The notes under the pieces were generated by a model, which did no database searches, was not told the origin of the DNA, and saw only the letters and a program-made list of their open reading frames with translations. Source: Xestospongia bergquistia (taxonomy: Eukaryota > Porifera > Demospongiae > Haplosclerida > Petrosiidae). From it: DNA of 64,000 nucleotides. Position 1 is the stretch's first letter. Every line of letters starts with the position of its first letter. The position numbers and the translations under genes were made by a program. This document shows, piece after piece, positions 24,801 to 39,800 of this stretch. The stretch spans positions 16,024,446 through 16,088,445 of the forward strand of contig OZ014411.1 of assembly GCA_963965975.1 (NCBI GenBank), read 5' to 3'.

Positions 24801-27800
24801 TTCCTTTTCAAGATGGTACGCAGATGAAGTGAAAGTAGCTATGGACAAAGGGAAGTCTGTCAGTGATATCAAGGTCAATCTCAGGGCTCCATTGATAAAG
24901 CCCTTACATGCTAACTGGGTAATTTCAGCTCCCTCCACACTTTCTTATAAGAAAGAAACTCTAAAGAAACCTTTTCAGTAAACTGTTATTTCTGAAAATT
25001 TTTAAAAGTGAAATAAAATCGTTAACATTAATTAATGTACATTAAACTCTTAAAACGTTAAATATAATGGTTGTTAACATTATCAGATTCACGGTAATTT
25101 ATTGTGACACTTTCAAGTAGTATTCTCAATGAGAGTGTAAGTTTGTTAGCACAGCAAGTATTATCAGAAAATGTCATGAAAGACTGAAATAAGTCATTTG
25201 AAAAAAAGTACATGTAGTTGCTAACTTATGCCAGCTCAAAGACTGTTAGCTATATACAATTTGAACAAACTTTCAGGAAGAAAATATCCAGGATTAAAGA
25301 AAAACAAGTAATATGGAACCTGATACTGCTATGCAGTCTCTCAGAGGCACACATGAATATTAATAAAAAAAATTGTAAAGCTGATATATGGATATTTATA
25401 TAGATTGCTTTCATTGCTACACTCTTTTATCTTTCTGGCATCATCATTCATAGATCTTTCACTTTTTAAAATGTTTAAATTACTACTTTCTATACTTTTG
25501 GGATCACATCTTGTGTCGAACTATTCACAAGTTGACTTAGTGCATCAGAAATGATTCTACTCACTAAGTTCAACTAGTGGATTATCAGTGACACTGATTA
25601 AGAAATTGGAGAATCAATTGTTCAAGAAATTGGAGAATCAAGAGATCCAGGTCGCTACAGGAACTTTTATTGAAAATAGGGATAGTATCATTGGTGAAGG
25701 TGACAGTGATGATGATTCTGTGTCTCAACATAATTAATTAATAGACAAGCTTCTTCTAAGAAACTTAGCAGTCAAGAGAGAAACAAAAAAGCTATTCATT
25801 CTATTATGGAAGTAGCAGAGTGTAATAAAGATGAACAATATGAAGGGCTGAGTCATAGCAGTCAAACACTACGGATTGGTCATTATTGTATTTCTATCAT
25901 GTATATGATTGTATCTACTTGTGGTGTTCACACTTATTCATTTTAACAATATAATATAATAAGTGTTATGCATCTACAGACAACTGCAAAAATTATTTCT
26001 CGACAAAGATAAGATTCATGGTGACCTGAAATTCCCTAATCTGTTAAATGGTCCACCTAAGAATGTTCTAAACATAATAGGTAGATGTATGTTTAATTAA
26101 ATTCTTGTTATCCACTTCCTCATGTGCTCTTTTTAGAATAAGGTAAGCATGGCAAATTTAAGTGATTTTAGTTCTGTATCATAAGATCTTCTTGAGCACT
26201 CTTTACTATGGAACTCACTTAAACAGTAACAACGTAATGCATTAAAAATTACATTGAAGTGTTGATCACAATGTGGTATAACAATCATTAAAAAATGTTC
26301 ATTAGAATTACAGGGACTTGGCTGTCCTACATGTACATCTGAAAAGGCAGACTATTTTGGTCATCAAAAATGAAGAGAGCAGTTATCAATAATGAAAACA
26401 TCTTTGAAAATCCAGAGCCAGCAAAAACAACTTCGGGATCTACAACTCAATTTATCATGTTCCAGAAGTTACCAGAAAAGCTATAATGTATGAATTTAAC
26501 CAACTTCAAAAGCACTTGAGGAGACTAATGAAAGATTTAAAATTAAAATTCAATCAAAGGAAACAAGGTTGGTTTGAGAGCATTCCCTTTTTTGAAGCCC
26601 AAAGCATTCGATAATGAGTCATTTCTTTTGAATTCAGACTATGCCCATCTCTTTATGCTTTCTATTATATAAGAAACTGGATTAAGAGGCTACAAAATGT
26701 TATTAAAAGTAGGGCTACAATGGATGCTGCATTCATCTGGACATTTATTTGTTGTTGCACTATCTGGACAGTAAATCTAGTATCTGGTTGACATGTGGTA
26801 TCATTGTACATGCATAGTTGTGAACTTGTGACTCAACCAATAATGGCGTCAAAACGTGAGAAGAGCAGTCGAGTTTGGAAGACCTTTGATATTGAAGTAC
26901 AAGATGGATCCAAGTGAATAGTTTGCAATCTTTGTAAAGTATCGCTTGACTATTCCGGTGGAACTGGGAACATCGAAACACCTGGAACTGTCGTCAACAA
27001 AGTCGAAGTCAAGTGGAAAACAACTTACCCATGCTACTGGTAGGAAGTGTTCTGCCTAACGATTAGGAGAAATAACAAAGGTCATAGCACAATTCATAGC
27101 TAATGATCTACACCTGATTACAACAGTAGATGGTACAGGCTTCAACAAGCTGATGTATTTGATTGAACCAGAACATAGAGTGCAGAATCATATACAGCAC
27201 TGAGTGTCCATTGGATAAATGAGAAGTGGGAACTTGAAAGTAAAGTAGTATTTACAAAAGAGATGCCTGAGCAACACACAGGAGAAAACATAGCCACCTG
27301 TCTCAGGTGGGGTATTTCTGAGGTACGCATTGTAGCACTTGTACATGACAATGCAAGTAACATGACAGTAGCATCAAGAGAACTTGGTTGGGAAAGTGTA
27401 CCTTGTGTTGCTCATACTTTACAGTTTGCTGTAAACAAAGGCTTGACTGATGATGACCTCTCCCATAAATGTATGTTTATTAAAATCAATTTAATACAGG
27501 CAATATAAGAATCTGAGAGTATCATTAATGTGACTTGTATTTTATGTTATCCTTTTAGGATGTCTCATTGAATGAAGATGTTGAAAACTTCTCAATAGAT
27601 GACAGTGGATGCTATGAAGACTCAAATCCATGTAAGAAGAGGAAAGTATTGTTAAGTGAAGATGCTGTTGATGATGACATAACAGAAAGTGAAGATAAGA
27701 AGTCAATTCCTTAAGTTGTTAAACAATAATAAAATTGCAATAATTGAGAATTGAGAATCATGAATCGAGAAGTGCAATAATTGCTAATTTACAGTAAAAT

Positions 27801-30800
27801 CGTGAATTGTGAAATATGATAATCGTGAATTTCCCATAAAATCATGAATTTTTTAATAATTGTGAATTGAACGCTATTTTTGTTGTAGTTCATATTCCAT
27901 AACATACAAATACACATTTCAAAACGTATTATTAATTATTGCAAAATAATACCTGAACAGCCATTATCTGACCTTTTCCCTCTTCCACAACATTTTACAC
28001 CAGAAGTAGAGTTGGCACTGTCTTCTTACAAGATGACAAGAGAGACAAACTCAGCATTTCTGTTAGCGATTGCAGCAGCAATGTTATCCTACAAGAGGTT
28101 TCCCTCAAGAGAGGAGTACACAAGGTAGCTGCGGATATTATTCGAACCTAACCATTCATGAAGCCCCCAAATGGCTCCCCAACCGTAAGTACATTTTAAC
28201 TGAAGTTCGCAAACTTATATTTTTCTGAGACATACTGTGTCCTTATAGTGTTAATTCAAGTTCATGTGAACATATTACCAGTAGTTTAGGGTGGAATTGT
28301 TCAATCTCTAATTGACTGATTTAAACAGTTTAGAAGAAAAAAGAAGGAACATCCTTCAAGTATAAGTAGTAGTGCTTTAGAAAGTTCATTCATATCAAAG
28401 CAAGTACAAGCTTCCAGTTCTGCACCTCCCAAATGTGCTGGCAAGTGGTAAAGATGAATCATTGTTTGAAGCACATAACAAGGTTATTCGTGCAGAAATG
28501 AAGAAACCTAGAGGAGGAAATGCTAATGTAATCACTGACTTGGTGGAACGATCATATTGAATGAGATGAAGAGACAATCTTTCAACTCCTCGTGATGATT
28601 CTGCTATCTTTCAGAAATACCCTTTCCTTAAAAGTTTTGAACAGGGGCAAGTACAAAGTATGTTGTGGTGACTAGATATGTCATATATATATGTTTCAGC
28701 TTTTCATGGAAATGGAGCATATATGTGAGAAGGACTGACTTCAGCTGACTGTAGGATATTCTTGTTCTAAATTGTTGGCACCTAAGATAATTGAACTTGG
28801 AAAAAGGGAGAAACAGAGTATTTTGCGAATGAGAACATTGATGAACTATTCCTCAATTGATCAAGATACACAAATATCAATCTAAACCCAACTGTACAAT
28901 AATACTTTTATATAGGGAGTTTTTTAGCCCTCTGCATATTGCCATATCTTGTTTGCAACAAGACAAAACCTGGTCATGAGAAAATTATTCACATTGCTCC
29001 AGTAAGGGTTTCTTTTGACTGATAGTTTCAATGACAGTGTTCTAGCCAAAGCGTTCAAGAGTGGCGCTCTCACCCTTTCAAATCAACCCCCGCCATTTTA
29101 CCTTCGGTGCCCGCCCCCCTCAAAATCTTCCGCGCCCCTTTATATGCACATGCGTATTCACCACATGGAAAAATTGCCCAGAAAACACTGGACAGCGTGT
29201 AACAACGCAGTTCTAGATCGACCGTTGTATCTCCACAGACATCAATAGAGTCGACTAATGAAGGAGAAAGCAGCGGTGATGATAACTCGAAGATACTCCA
29301 GTTGCAAAGTACGCAAGGTCTGACCCTTACCCGGAGTTGACGTCGTCGAGCAGCGCTGGACACCACTGACGGAGCGGGGTCAATCCTACATGGACCAAGG
29401 AATTTGACTGGTTAGAAATAGTCAATAAGGGTGGGAGAATGGCCATGATGTGTAAGTTGCGCCAGAAGCATGATAAATTGGCCAGAAATGGGATGGATGT
29501 TTGGTGCAAGATACCTTGTTACACTACAAGGCATGATAAAATTGTGAGACATGCTAAAAGCCCCACCCATCGAATGGCCATTGAGGCTGACAGTGATCAC
29601 CTGTTTTACTGTTCCTGAAATACAAGATGAAATCAACCCCCCCCCCCCCCCCCTTTCTTTTTCTTTCTGGCTAAAACACTGAATGAGACATTTTTCATTA
29701 CAGGACTCTTGTGATTCACAATCTGTTGTTGATTCAAAAGATATAAAGAACCATTTTTTGATGATTCGTAGCAGTGGTCAACCTGATGTTTCTAGTCAAA
29801 TGTTTCTTGTCATTAATCAGGAGATAGTATGTGAGGTCAAGAACATCAATGATTGTACTCTGGCTTTGTTGTCCTCTTTTCATGTTATTAATATATGTTA
29901 TCCTAAAGGATGTAATAACTTGTTTTGTTTTCTGGAAATGGAGCTTTTAAGGATGACTCCTAAAAGGATACCTGCATTAGTCAGTCACTTTTTGTCTTGT
30001 ATCAATTAGTTTAATGCATTAAAATTTTGTACTTGGTTCTTAAAAGGATGTTTTCAGTCTTGTCAATTCTGTATATATAGTGTGTAAGCACTGCATAAGG
30101 TGTATATAAACATCTTGCAAAGTGTGTATAACACACACTCTGTGGAGTGTAAGCCACAATTATATCAGGCTGTTTCTCTGACACTGTATCTGGTGTGGTA
30201 CATGGGACAAACTCAGCACTCTCTATATGGTGTGCTGAGCACACCATTTTTTTTACAGTGGCATACTTAATCTCTGCAGTCTATCAAGTCCAAATAATTT
30301 TAGTGTTTAGGTTTTAGGAAGTTTAGACTATTGAGTGAACTCCACAATGTACACTATTTAGACTAAAAAGTTTAGAGAGATTAACTCTAGTAGACAAACC
30401 AGGTATAAATCCAATTTCACACAATCGTATACTTGTGACATTGAACACCAGTCTCATCTTTTACAAAGACATGTCAAATTTCTCTTACATACCATGTCTT
30501 TTTCAACAAACCTTGATAGTTGTACTTTAATACCTTAATTCTGTCTAGCAGTAGCTATGGGGCATTCATTTTGTTAATAAAAACAAAAAATATATATAAG
30601 GAAAACAACAACTAAAAGAACCAGTACAGCAATAGCTTTATTATAACGAGCCTTCCCCTTTCCATCAGGACAATAATAAAAATAAAATAATAAAAGTATA
30701 TTAAAACTTGTTTAGACCAATAAAATTTAAGTTGCAGTTCGTGATAAATTTTGAATTAGAAAGAACATGTGATACAGGACTCCATTAGATAAAATCATGT

Positions 30801-33800
30801 CTACAAAAATGGGGGATAGACAGGCAAGAGATAAAGAATCAATGTTTGACTTCTGTATCTGATAAAGCTTATGAGAAGTCATCAAACTATATTTGATATA
30901 TTTGGTATATGTGGGACACTCAAATGCTTTAAGCTCCATAATTAAAAGAAATAAACTTCTCCAGCTGGCTTAAAACCATCATGCTATTCCTCTATGGTGT
31001 TGCTGCTTAGGCATTTTCTCAAATTACAAAAATATTAGAAACTTCACTCAGTTACCCTAATTTAAAACGCTTGCAGAAAGACAGACAATTTAAATTATAT
31101 ATAGCTACAACAAAAGAACAAATTAATGATTTTATAGTGCTTGACTTCATGTTGCTTGCTCAGAGAGTTTCTATTAACTGACAATCTCTTATTTCCGTTT
31201 TAATATCTCCAAGACTTAACATACCAAGGTCAAAGAAGACATAAAATACAATAAAATACAAAGTACAATATTTTTAAGCACATATTAAGTGACATCCCTA
31301 CAGAAAAAATATTTTAGCACTCTTCTATCTCGTTATAGTAACGTCAAGTCTTCAGGTTACATACCACAACTACTTCAATGTGACGTTAATACAAGTAAGG
31401 TCTGTGTTGTTTCACGCTTACCAAAATTTATAAATTGACTAAGATATTGTATGGAGATACAATGTACATATAAGTATTCTTTTATTGAGATTTTCGGCTA
31501 CATACATTACATTGCACATTGTGGGGTAATCATTTCCTTATCCTTAAAATGAAAGGCGAATATAACTGTTCTTTTTTTCTTTAGCATAGGTATACTAGCT
31601 TTGTATTCTAACAAGACAGCACTGATATTGGGAACAGCTAATAGAATATCAGCACAAATTCATTTGTATCAATATTGAATCTTTTCCTATTAATATAGCT
31701 GATAGTTTATTGCATATACACAAACACATTATTGTCACCTAACTGTTTTCTAGTGGGTATGACAAGAACTCAAGATTGAGAATATTGCAAAAGAAGTCAC
31801 CTATTTGGGACTGTTAGAAAGTCGAAAAGGACTCATGATTTGTTATCTGGAATTCTTGTGGTTTGTCAGTTTCTTGTGGAGGCAAAACAACAAAACATTT
31901 AACACAACTAACCTGATTGACCACATTAGAGGTATGCATGTTGATATTTTACCAAATACCAGAAGTGCAACAAAGTAAAAGAAACCAAGAAAAAGGCATA
32001 ATATTAATCACAAGGAATGTGATTCTTTTTGTTTCAGAAAAAAAAGAATACTGTGGTGGAACTCCTTGTAGCTGTAGTAGCATCAGCAGGCAACTTAAAT
32101 TTGAAGAAAACACTGACAAAACACACAAATATAGGTGAAATGATTAGTACCTAAAGTTATGAAAATTTTATGAAGAAAGTGGAAGTACAAATATCTTGTG
32201 TTCCTCATCTCAGTTTCACAAGTGATCTGTGGAGCACAACAGTTACTATCAATTCTTTGATGAATCTCACAGCACATTGACCGACAGAGGCTTTTTAGAG
32301 AAAATGTGCTCAGGTATTTTATGGCTCACATACTAATAACTAAATATGTAAGAAATTTGAAGAAAATGGTTAACCAATGGAGCATTAAGGAAGATCAAGG
32401 TTATCTAATATTCCAACATTGTTAAAGCTCTAAGAGATGCTTTGTTACCACACTTTGGATGTTTGCACACACATTACAGTTGTTGTGATCAGTGAGCAGT
32501 GATCAATATACTCTCTTCTTCTAGGAAGATTGTTGTCTATTTCAGGCATTCATGTTTTGACAAACAGCATCTAAGGGAAATATAACAACCTAGGCCTCCT
32601 AGAATATGGTCTCGTTCAGGATGAGCCAACAAGGTGAACTTCAGCACAATACATGCTGTAGTACATAGTAAAGCAGAAGATGGCACTTACTGCTTATGTT
32701 ACTGAACATTCTATTGTTCAATTGACATCAAATCAATTAGATCTTGTTACAAAGGTAGTTGCTGCTCCTGTTGAAATCTATATCTGCAGATGCTGCTTCT
32801 ATCTTAGTTCTTCAACCATTCATACAAATTCTCTCTAAAACTTCAAGTCAACACCACAATGACAATGGTATTCATACTAAAAAGTGAAATGAAGATGTCA
32901 TTGTACTAATCACTGACATATCCATGAGTGGGCCAGAGACCAACCAAGAATTTTTTAAATTCATTTTTAGATAGTGAATACTTTTTTGAAAATTACTATT
33001 AGTGATTTCTTCAAATTGAACGTCAAATTAGTATTGAAACTTGGCAAGTTGGCATTTGGAAGTGGAACTTGGCAGCCTGGCTTAATTCGCCTCTAAACTA
33101 ACAACCATTTTTAAAACAGGGTGTGGCACTAATAGTTATATTCCTGGCTGGAATATTCTATCAGAAAGGATGTAATATTCTGCTATGCATGTCATTTATT
33201 TTTCTTTCTTTCTGGTGGGAATGCAACTACGCAAGATTCCCTTTACTAAGCGAAGCTGCCAGATCTATTCTCACAGTGCCTGCCACTTCAACGCCTTCAG
33301 AACGCGTGTTCTCAAATGCTGGGAATATAGTTACTCAACAGCAGAGTAGTCTGAAACCATCAAATGTGAACTCTATTATTTTTTAAAACAAAAACAGTGA
33401 TCCTAAATAGAAATAAAATAAGACAATACTATGTAAACTGGGAGTGGCTACTTGTGTGTTTTCCTTAATTAAGTTAAGTGGGGGATGGTTTTGTGGTGAA
33501 GCTTCCAATTTATTCGGTTATTTTAGTAACAAAGCTTTGAATTGGGATAAACGGGCTTCCTCCCAGCCTTATTAAAAAGAATAAAAAAATACTTGTGATT
33601 AATAATGGATGAACAAAGGTTGATAGATATGGCAGTATTAGTAGTGGAAAGAGAATTGTCGTCTTGCATACAGATGTCTGAAGTACTAGAGGAGTTCAAG
33701 AACAGAGAAATCACTTTATTCTAATTATTATAAGCAAACTTTGACCATTATACTCTAGCTCTGTTCTTAGCTTAATCATTATAACCATGGTTTAATTTTA

Positions 33801-36800
33801 CCATGCCACTCATGACTATAATTAATGCAGAATTTTTTTTGCGGTGCACTTTGCGAACCCAGTTGTGCCCATCCAATAGTGTAGCTCTAGATATGCCCCT
33901 GGTACTAATGAGAAGATTCAGAAATGAAGAAGAAACAAGATGCAACCCTTTTAGATCTTAGATTCAAAGACAAATTCTTTAGTGTCCCTTTGGTTACTGA
34001 TAAAGTGCAGACTTTTATTCCATTTTAATTCTAGTCTTTTGCAAGGAATACCATCCTAAGTAGTAAGTATACTATTTGTTGTAAAGAACTAGCAGGTCAT
34101 GTCAAATGTTTGGAGCAATTTGACAGCAAAATAACTCAAAATAGTAGAATAAGTGGACAAAACGTGTTTAAAGAATAATTATTCCTCAGAGGAATACACA
34201 AAAAGAATGAGATATAGCTAATAGATATGAGACCTATCAATTAGGTTAAAGGATTTTGAAATTTCATGAACCAGGTTATAATTCTACAAGCAAAAATGCA
34301 GTTTATTGAACGCATTCAACATTAAGATATAATGGCAAGCAAAATCTTGAAATCAACAATCATAGAGTAACCCATAAGTATTGCCTTATCTAATGATTAG
34401 GACTAGTATAACTATAGCAATATTTACATTAACTCATTATGGAGCCCTAACTGGTAGTTGTCCATCTTTTAAGATGTAAGATCTTGTAAAATCCAATCAA
34501 TATTATAATTTTGCTAATTATAGCCATTCAAAATTTATTTAACAGGCCAATATAAAATTTTAATTGTATAGTTTAAAAGCTTAAAAGTAAATTTGCAGCT
34601 TTAGAAAGGATGGTTTGTAATAATACCAAATGATGTGAACTTGGACAAGGTTTAAAAGCAAGTTCTAATTACCTTGACAATTCACATACATTGTGAGTAT
34701 TAATATTTGGTTTGGGTTAATACTATGTATCAAATTTTGAAACCTTCAAATTTCTAACATTTTCATTCTATACTTTTATATATCGTTAAGTTATGAAATG
34801 ACAATTAACACAAACTGTTCACCAAGTTGTGGAAATAAAACATGCGAAAGAATAATTTTAACTTGACAATTTAAAAAAAGCTGCACCCTTTGCAATTAAT
34901 GTCAGTCAAGATTTGTTGCTTTAAAACTTCAACAATTAATCCAATTAGATGTAAGATTCTCAGTGGTGCCAGGAGTACATAATGACAAAAAGGGGAAGGC
35001 TTGGAGCAAGAACCTTCCATGCACTTGATTAAATGCCATATCGCTTTCTCAAGAGTTATGTTATTATATTTAGCCAATTTTTTTCATTGTTGTTAATAAA
35101 GTGTGGCCAAATGTAAAACAAAACCATCAATGAAGTTACATAAACTAGAATTGATAATACCTGGAATTTCTAGTCAAGTGTCAGTTAAATGATGAAGCTC
35201 TTTATCATCTTATGTTAAGATTGATAATGCTCTAAGAAAGCTTTATTTTGGTCATAACTGTTTATAATTTTGTAATGCTTCAGATTTTACAAGAAACAGG
35301 TTTAGTGCTAAATATTATTTGTGATGAAAGATAAAGAGAAAAAGTCAAACAGCATATTCTTCTAACCAAGAAGCTAAAATAAAAATAAGAAGTATGCAAG
35401 AGTAAATTTTGCTCAAGTTTGACTTTGCCCAAAATTATTATCTAAATGCAGTAACACAACTCCCAAGATGTTACTTTAGTAGAGCCAATGGTTTTCCGCA
35501 ATAACGGAAAACGGATGGATACCGCGGAATTAGCTGTTAGAAACAGAATTCGTTAAAACGAAAATGAGGGCGTGGTTGTCCTGACTTCCGCACATGCAAT
35601 TATTGACGAACGACCCCAGCAACTCCGCACACGTGGAGAAGTCGCCACAGTTGCAATGGCAGCCACTGGACCAGCGCCAAAGAAAGCTAGGAGATGCAAC
35701 CCTCTGGCCCGGGTCACTGCTGAAGATCGAGCAAGGCAATTCAAGACCAAGTTGTACGCTGATGACAGAGTACTATTTTGCCGTTATTGTGATCACAGCC
35801 TTGATTTCATTCGTGTAGACACGGTGAAGGACCACTTAAAGAGTAAGAAGCACGCTAGGAAACAGGCTAAGGAAAGTAAATCCAGCAGCACGTCTTTGTG
35901 TGGTCCTTCCACTGGCCGACAAGCGACGTTAGGCACGGTACTTAAATCGAAGGATTTAAGGGATGGGTTTGTGCTAGACTACCTGAAAATGTGTACGCTC
36001 GCAGATATTCCCTTGGAGAAAACGGACCAAATACGTCCATTTCTAGAGAAGCACTGTAAACAGGCAGGTGCAATACCCAACGTCTGTACACTGAGAAGTA
36101 CTTATGTCCTTCGCTTATTTGAATCTCACTTTTTGACAATAAAAAGTCTCCTCTGTGACAAATATGTCAGCATCACTGCAGACGAGACCACTGATGTGCG
36201 TGACCATAGTATTCTTAATGTAATTGCTAGTGTTAGAGGGAAGTCTTACCTCATTGGAGTTGTTAAAATGGATGCCTGCAACCATTGTACATTCAGTCAA
36301 GCAATTATAAAGGCAGTTAGCGAGATTAGTATTAACTTTAAATGCGTTATATCTATTGTCACAGACAATGCTTCATACTGCAAGAAAGCATATCGAGATG
36401 TACTATCGGCTGTCTACCCTAACTCACTTCATGTGCTTTGTATTGCCCACATTGTTAACTTGGTATCTGAAGTTTTCCACCATCATTCTGATTTTATGTA
36501 CACATCTGACTTGATTTCAATGATCAAGTCATCTCTTTTTAAGAAACCAGGGAGAAAAAGCCGCTTCCTTAAGTTTCTTGGTGACTACATTGCAGCCTCC
36601 GAGGTAAAACTTCCTCCGGTTCCTGTATCAACAAGATGGAATTCATGGTACAAAGCTGCATCCTACCACGCTACTTGAATCCAGTTATATGAAGGCTTCT
36701 ATAAGGCTGAGAAGGCACAAGGTGTGGCAGTAGAATGGATCATTGAGATGGTAACGCACAAGACTCTATACCCAGAAATTAGGTTGCAGCTCTATTTCAT

Positions 36801-39800
36801 CAAAGAAAACTGTCAAAGGCTGATGGCTGTTTTGACATCACTGGAAGCAAAGGATCTCCCACTAGCATGTACTGTGTACAACACTCTTGAAGATCTCAGG
36901 GTACAGATAAAATCATTTCAGGCAGTGTTTAACCTATCTCTACAAAATCTCGAAGTACACATAGACAACCTACCAGCTTACTCTTACTACAAAGCAGTGA
37001 GGATATTCGATCCTCGACAACTACCAGACTGGTAGTACCAGTGCATTCACATGACATCAGTGACTACTCTGCCATACCTTCACTTAAAGACCCATCTCCT
37101 GCACTTTTAGACGAATGGTTGATCTATGTTCAATACAATTGCGTTGAGCTACAGCTACCAAATCCCTTCTGTGTGAATGACTTTTGGAAAAGTGTGCATA
37201 CCCGTTTCCCCAATTTGGCTGCTATTGCTATGGAGGCAATTAGGATGCCTGTTTCTTCAGTTGATGTGGAGCGAAGCTTTTCACAGTACAAACATATACT
37301 AAATGATCGTCGTGAGAGTTTAACCGAAGAAAACACTAAGTGATTGGTCCTACTTTACTACAATGGTGATATTGAGGGACATTTTTCATGAAACTTTTAT
37401 CTTTAGTACTTGTTCAGTATCATTTTTTGTGTAAACATTTTTTGAAATGGATTTTCTGGTAAAAACTATTTTGAAGCGGAATTAGTAAATATATGCAACG
37501 GAAAATCGTTCTTTTTGAAACGGAAAATCATTGGCTCTACTTTAGCTTTTAAATCAAGTGTCTAGGAGATTCTTACTCCAAGCCTTTCCCTTGTCATTAT
37601 GTACTTGTGGTGATATATACAACAACTTGGACAAAAGACAATTATTATCTTGTACACAATATTGACATACTTACAGTAATTTTCTAGATTTTGCAGCAGT
37701 GCCTACTAAGTCCTTAGCTTGAGGCAAAGATGATGACTTGCCTGGATAAAAAATAGATTAATGATAATAATAGTTAACTGTTGAAATAAAATGAAAATAT
37801 CAATCTATTTACAAAACTAGTCATATTGTTATTAATAAGGCTTATGTTATGAATCTATAACTAATTCATATTATTGTAAAATATCTTCTAATTAATGGCA
37901 CTGATATTGGTAAACTTTGCTAATATTGACAAATGAAAAGATAAAAAAGCTATAGTTCTGCTAAAGAGCATTTGTATCAAATATCAAAGAATGTAAAAAC
38001 CTGAATTTAGTCAGTCATGAAACATTTATAGACAGAGCTCTGAATTAAAAGGTATCCTTAATGCTTATGTTGCTCATATAGATCATACACACGACAACTA
38101 TAATTATTTGTAGCACATGCTTTCAGGAACATTAATTTTCACATATAGAAAATAAAGACACTAAAAATGTTTAAAGTCCTTTTTCATACTCTTATAAACA
38201 TGAGTAAAAATGGCTGATTCATAAGTTAATTAAATATACACAATCTGTTTATTTCTATTAATCGTATTCCAATAACAGTATAATAATTTTAAACACACAG
38301 TACATATATTGTCATTATACTTATTTTATTTATTTATAGTTACTCATCATGCATGTACTTACATGAGCTTTGTAGATCATTCAATTCTAACAGGAGATTA
38401 TCAAAGGAATCTTGATGAGCAATCCAGTCATGATCTCTACTCTTTTTAGCCCCAACACCTATAAAATAATAGTATGATAGTTTATAAGATAGTAAGGAGG
38501 AGATAATAATATCAATGATATCAGTCATCAAAGTACATTCAATTCATAATGAACAAATTAATCATGCTATATTTGGAATTCTATTTCCATAGACAATATC
38601 AGTTGAATTGTGTGACTTATAAAAAATAACTTTTGAAAATGAAAAATGCATGCACTAAGTACAAGAGTATAATTATAAAAATCATTCTATAACTATAAGT
38701 TTTAACAAATCAAATATTGTAATTGAAAACTCAGCTAAATCAGTAGAGTAAACAGAATGTTTTGGAGCCAAAGCAAACCAGCTGGGGATTTTGAAAAAAT
38801 ATACGTTAACTTTTTTGTCATAGTGCCTAAGGTAGAGTTGATTAGTCAAAAAGTGCAATCAGTGAAAGTTTGTGGTATAATTTTAACATTGGTCACTTTC
38901 AATTTGGAAGTGGGCATCAATAGTCAAATAAATATAGAACTTCCCCTAAATATTTTCCAAAGTAGATGACAAAAAAATAAAACATGTCCAATCAATAGCA
39001 TTATAAAAGGTAATAATTGTTAAAAATAAAACATGTCCAATCAATAGCATTATAAAAGGTAATAATTGTTAAAAATAAAACATTGTATTTAGAAGCACTT
39101 GAAGAAACATATAACATGTAAATTGTGGAATACAGAGGAGATAAAAGATAAGCCATCTCTCTTACATGGCTACTTGATATCCTTCAAAACTTTGAAAAGT
39201 CACACTGACAAAGTAATAAGAGTCTGTCTAAATTAAAGTACTGCAATATATTAACTTTTCAGAATATTAAAAAGCTAGCCAGAAGTTATTTGACTGTGAC
39301 CAGCAATTTACAAAACTTCTACTATTTAGTTAGCACTCCATTTAACTTAGCTGTTATGAGTTCAGAATTTAAGAAAAGGATTCCTAGACACTAAACTATA
39401 AACTTTGGGGTTCACAATTAACATTCAATAATCTTCCCTAACATGCTCTAAAATACTCTACAGAGTATATTATAATAATAATTTTAACTGCGAACAATAA
39501 ATAACAAAGAATAAAACAGGAAAATTTAGATAAAATCAATGAAGAAACTAAGATGAAAGTGGAATCAAACCTGCACGTGTCATCTTGAAGCTCCCATTTA
39601 ATTGTCTACTAAACTAGCACAGCATTGGAAGAATAGCTTCCACAGTAGCATTTTAAGTATAAATGTTATAAATATTAACACTTTTCCAATGAAATTTATT
39701 AATTCAAATGTTAATTAAAAATGACTTCCTGGTTACAGGAAGCTTATACTATGTTCACACTGGCAACTCAGAAATGTTCTGAGTGTTCTGGAAGCATTCT

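Larger units (their letters stand above)
10411..37674 (-). other. Fourth intron of PINX1, about 27.3 kb, packed with transposons
   Basis: Donor GTAAGT just after exon 4 (reading down from 37674) and acceptor CAG next to 10410. Exon 4 ends in phase 2 and exon 5 supplies exactly the missing base, restoring the KSRKLLYHKF sequence expected from the family. All transposon features between 10.7 and 37.5 kb lie inside this intron. Other introns of this gene are about 60 bases to 2.3 kb. Confidence 0.85.

Noticed and set aside
30727-30939. - strand 70-residue frame as a gene
   Set aside because: No start context, domain or neighbouring exon; probably worn transposon sequence.
10411-37674. Two separate genes instead of one PINX1 with a giant intron
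   Set aside because: The exons on both sides are complementary parts of one family, occur once each, and join in exact phase.
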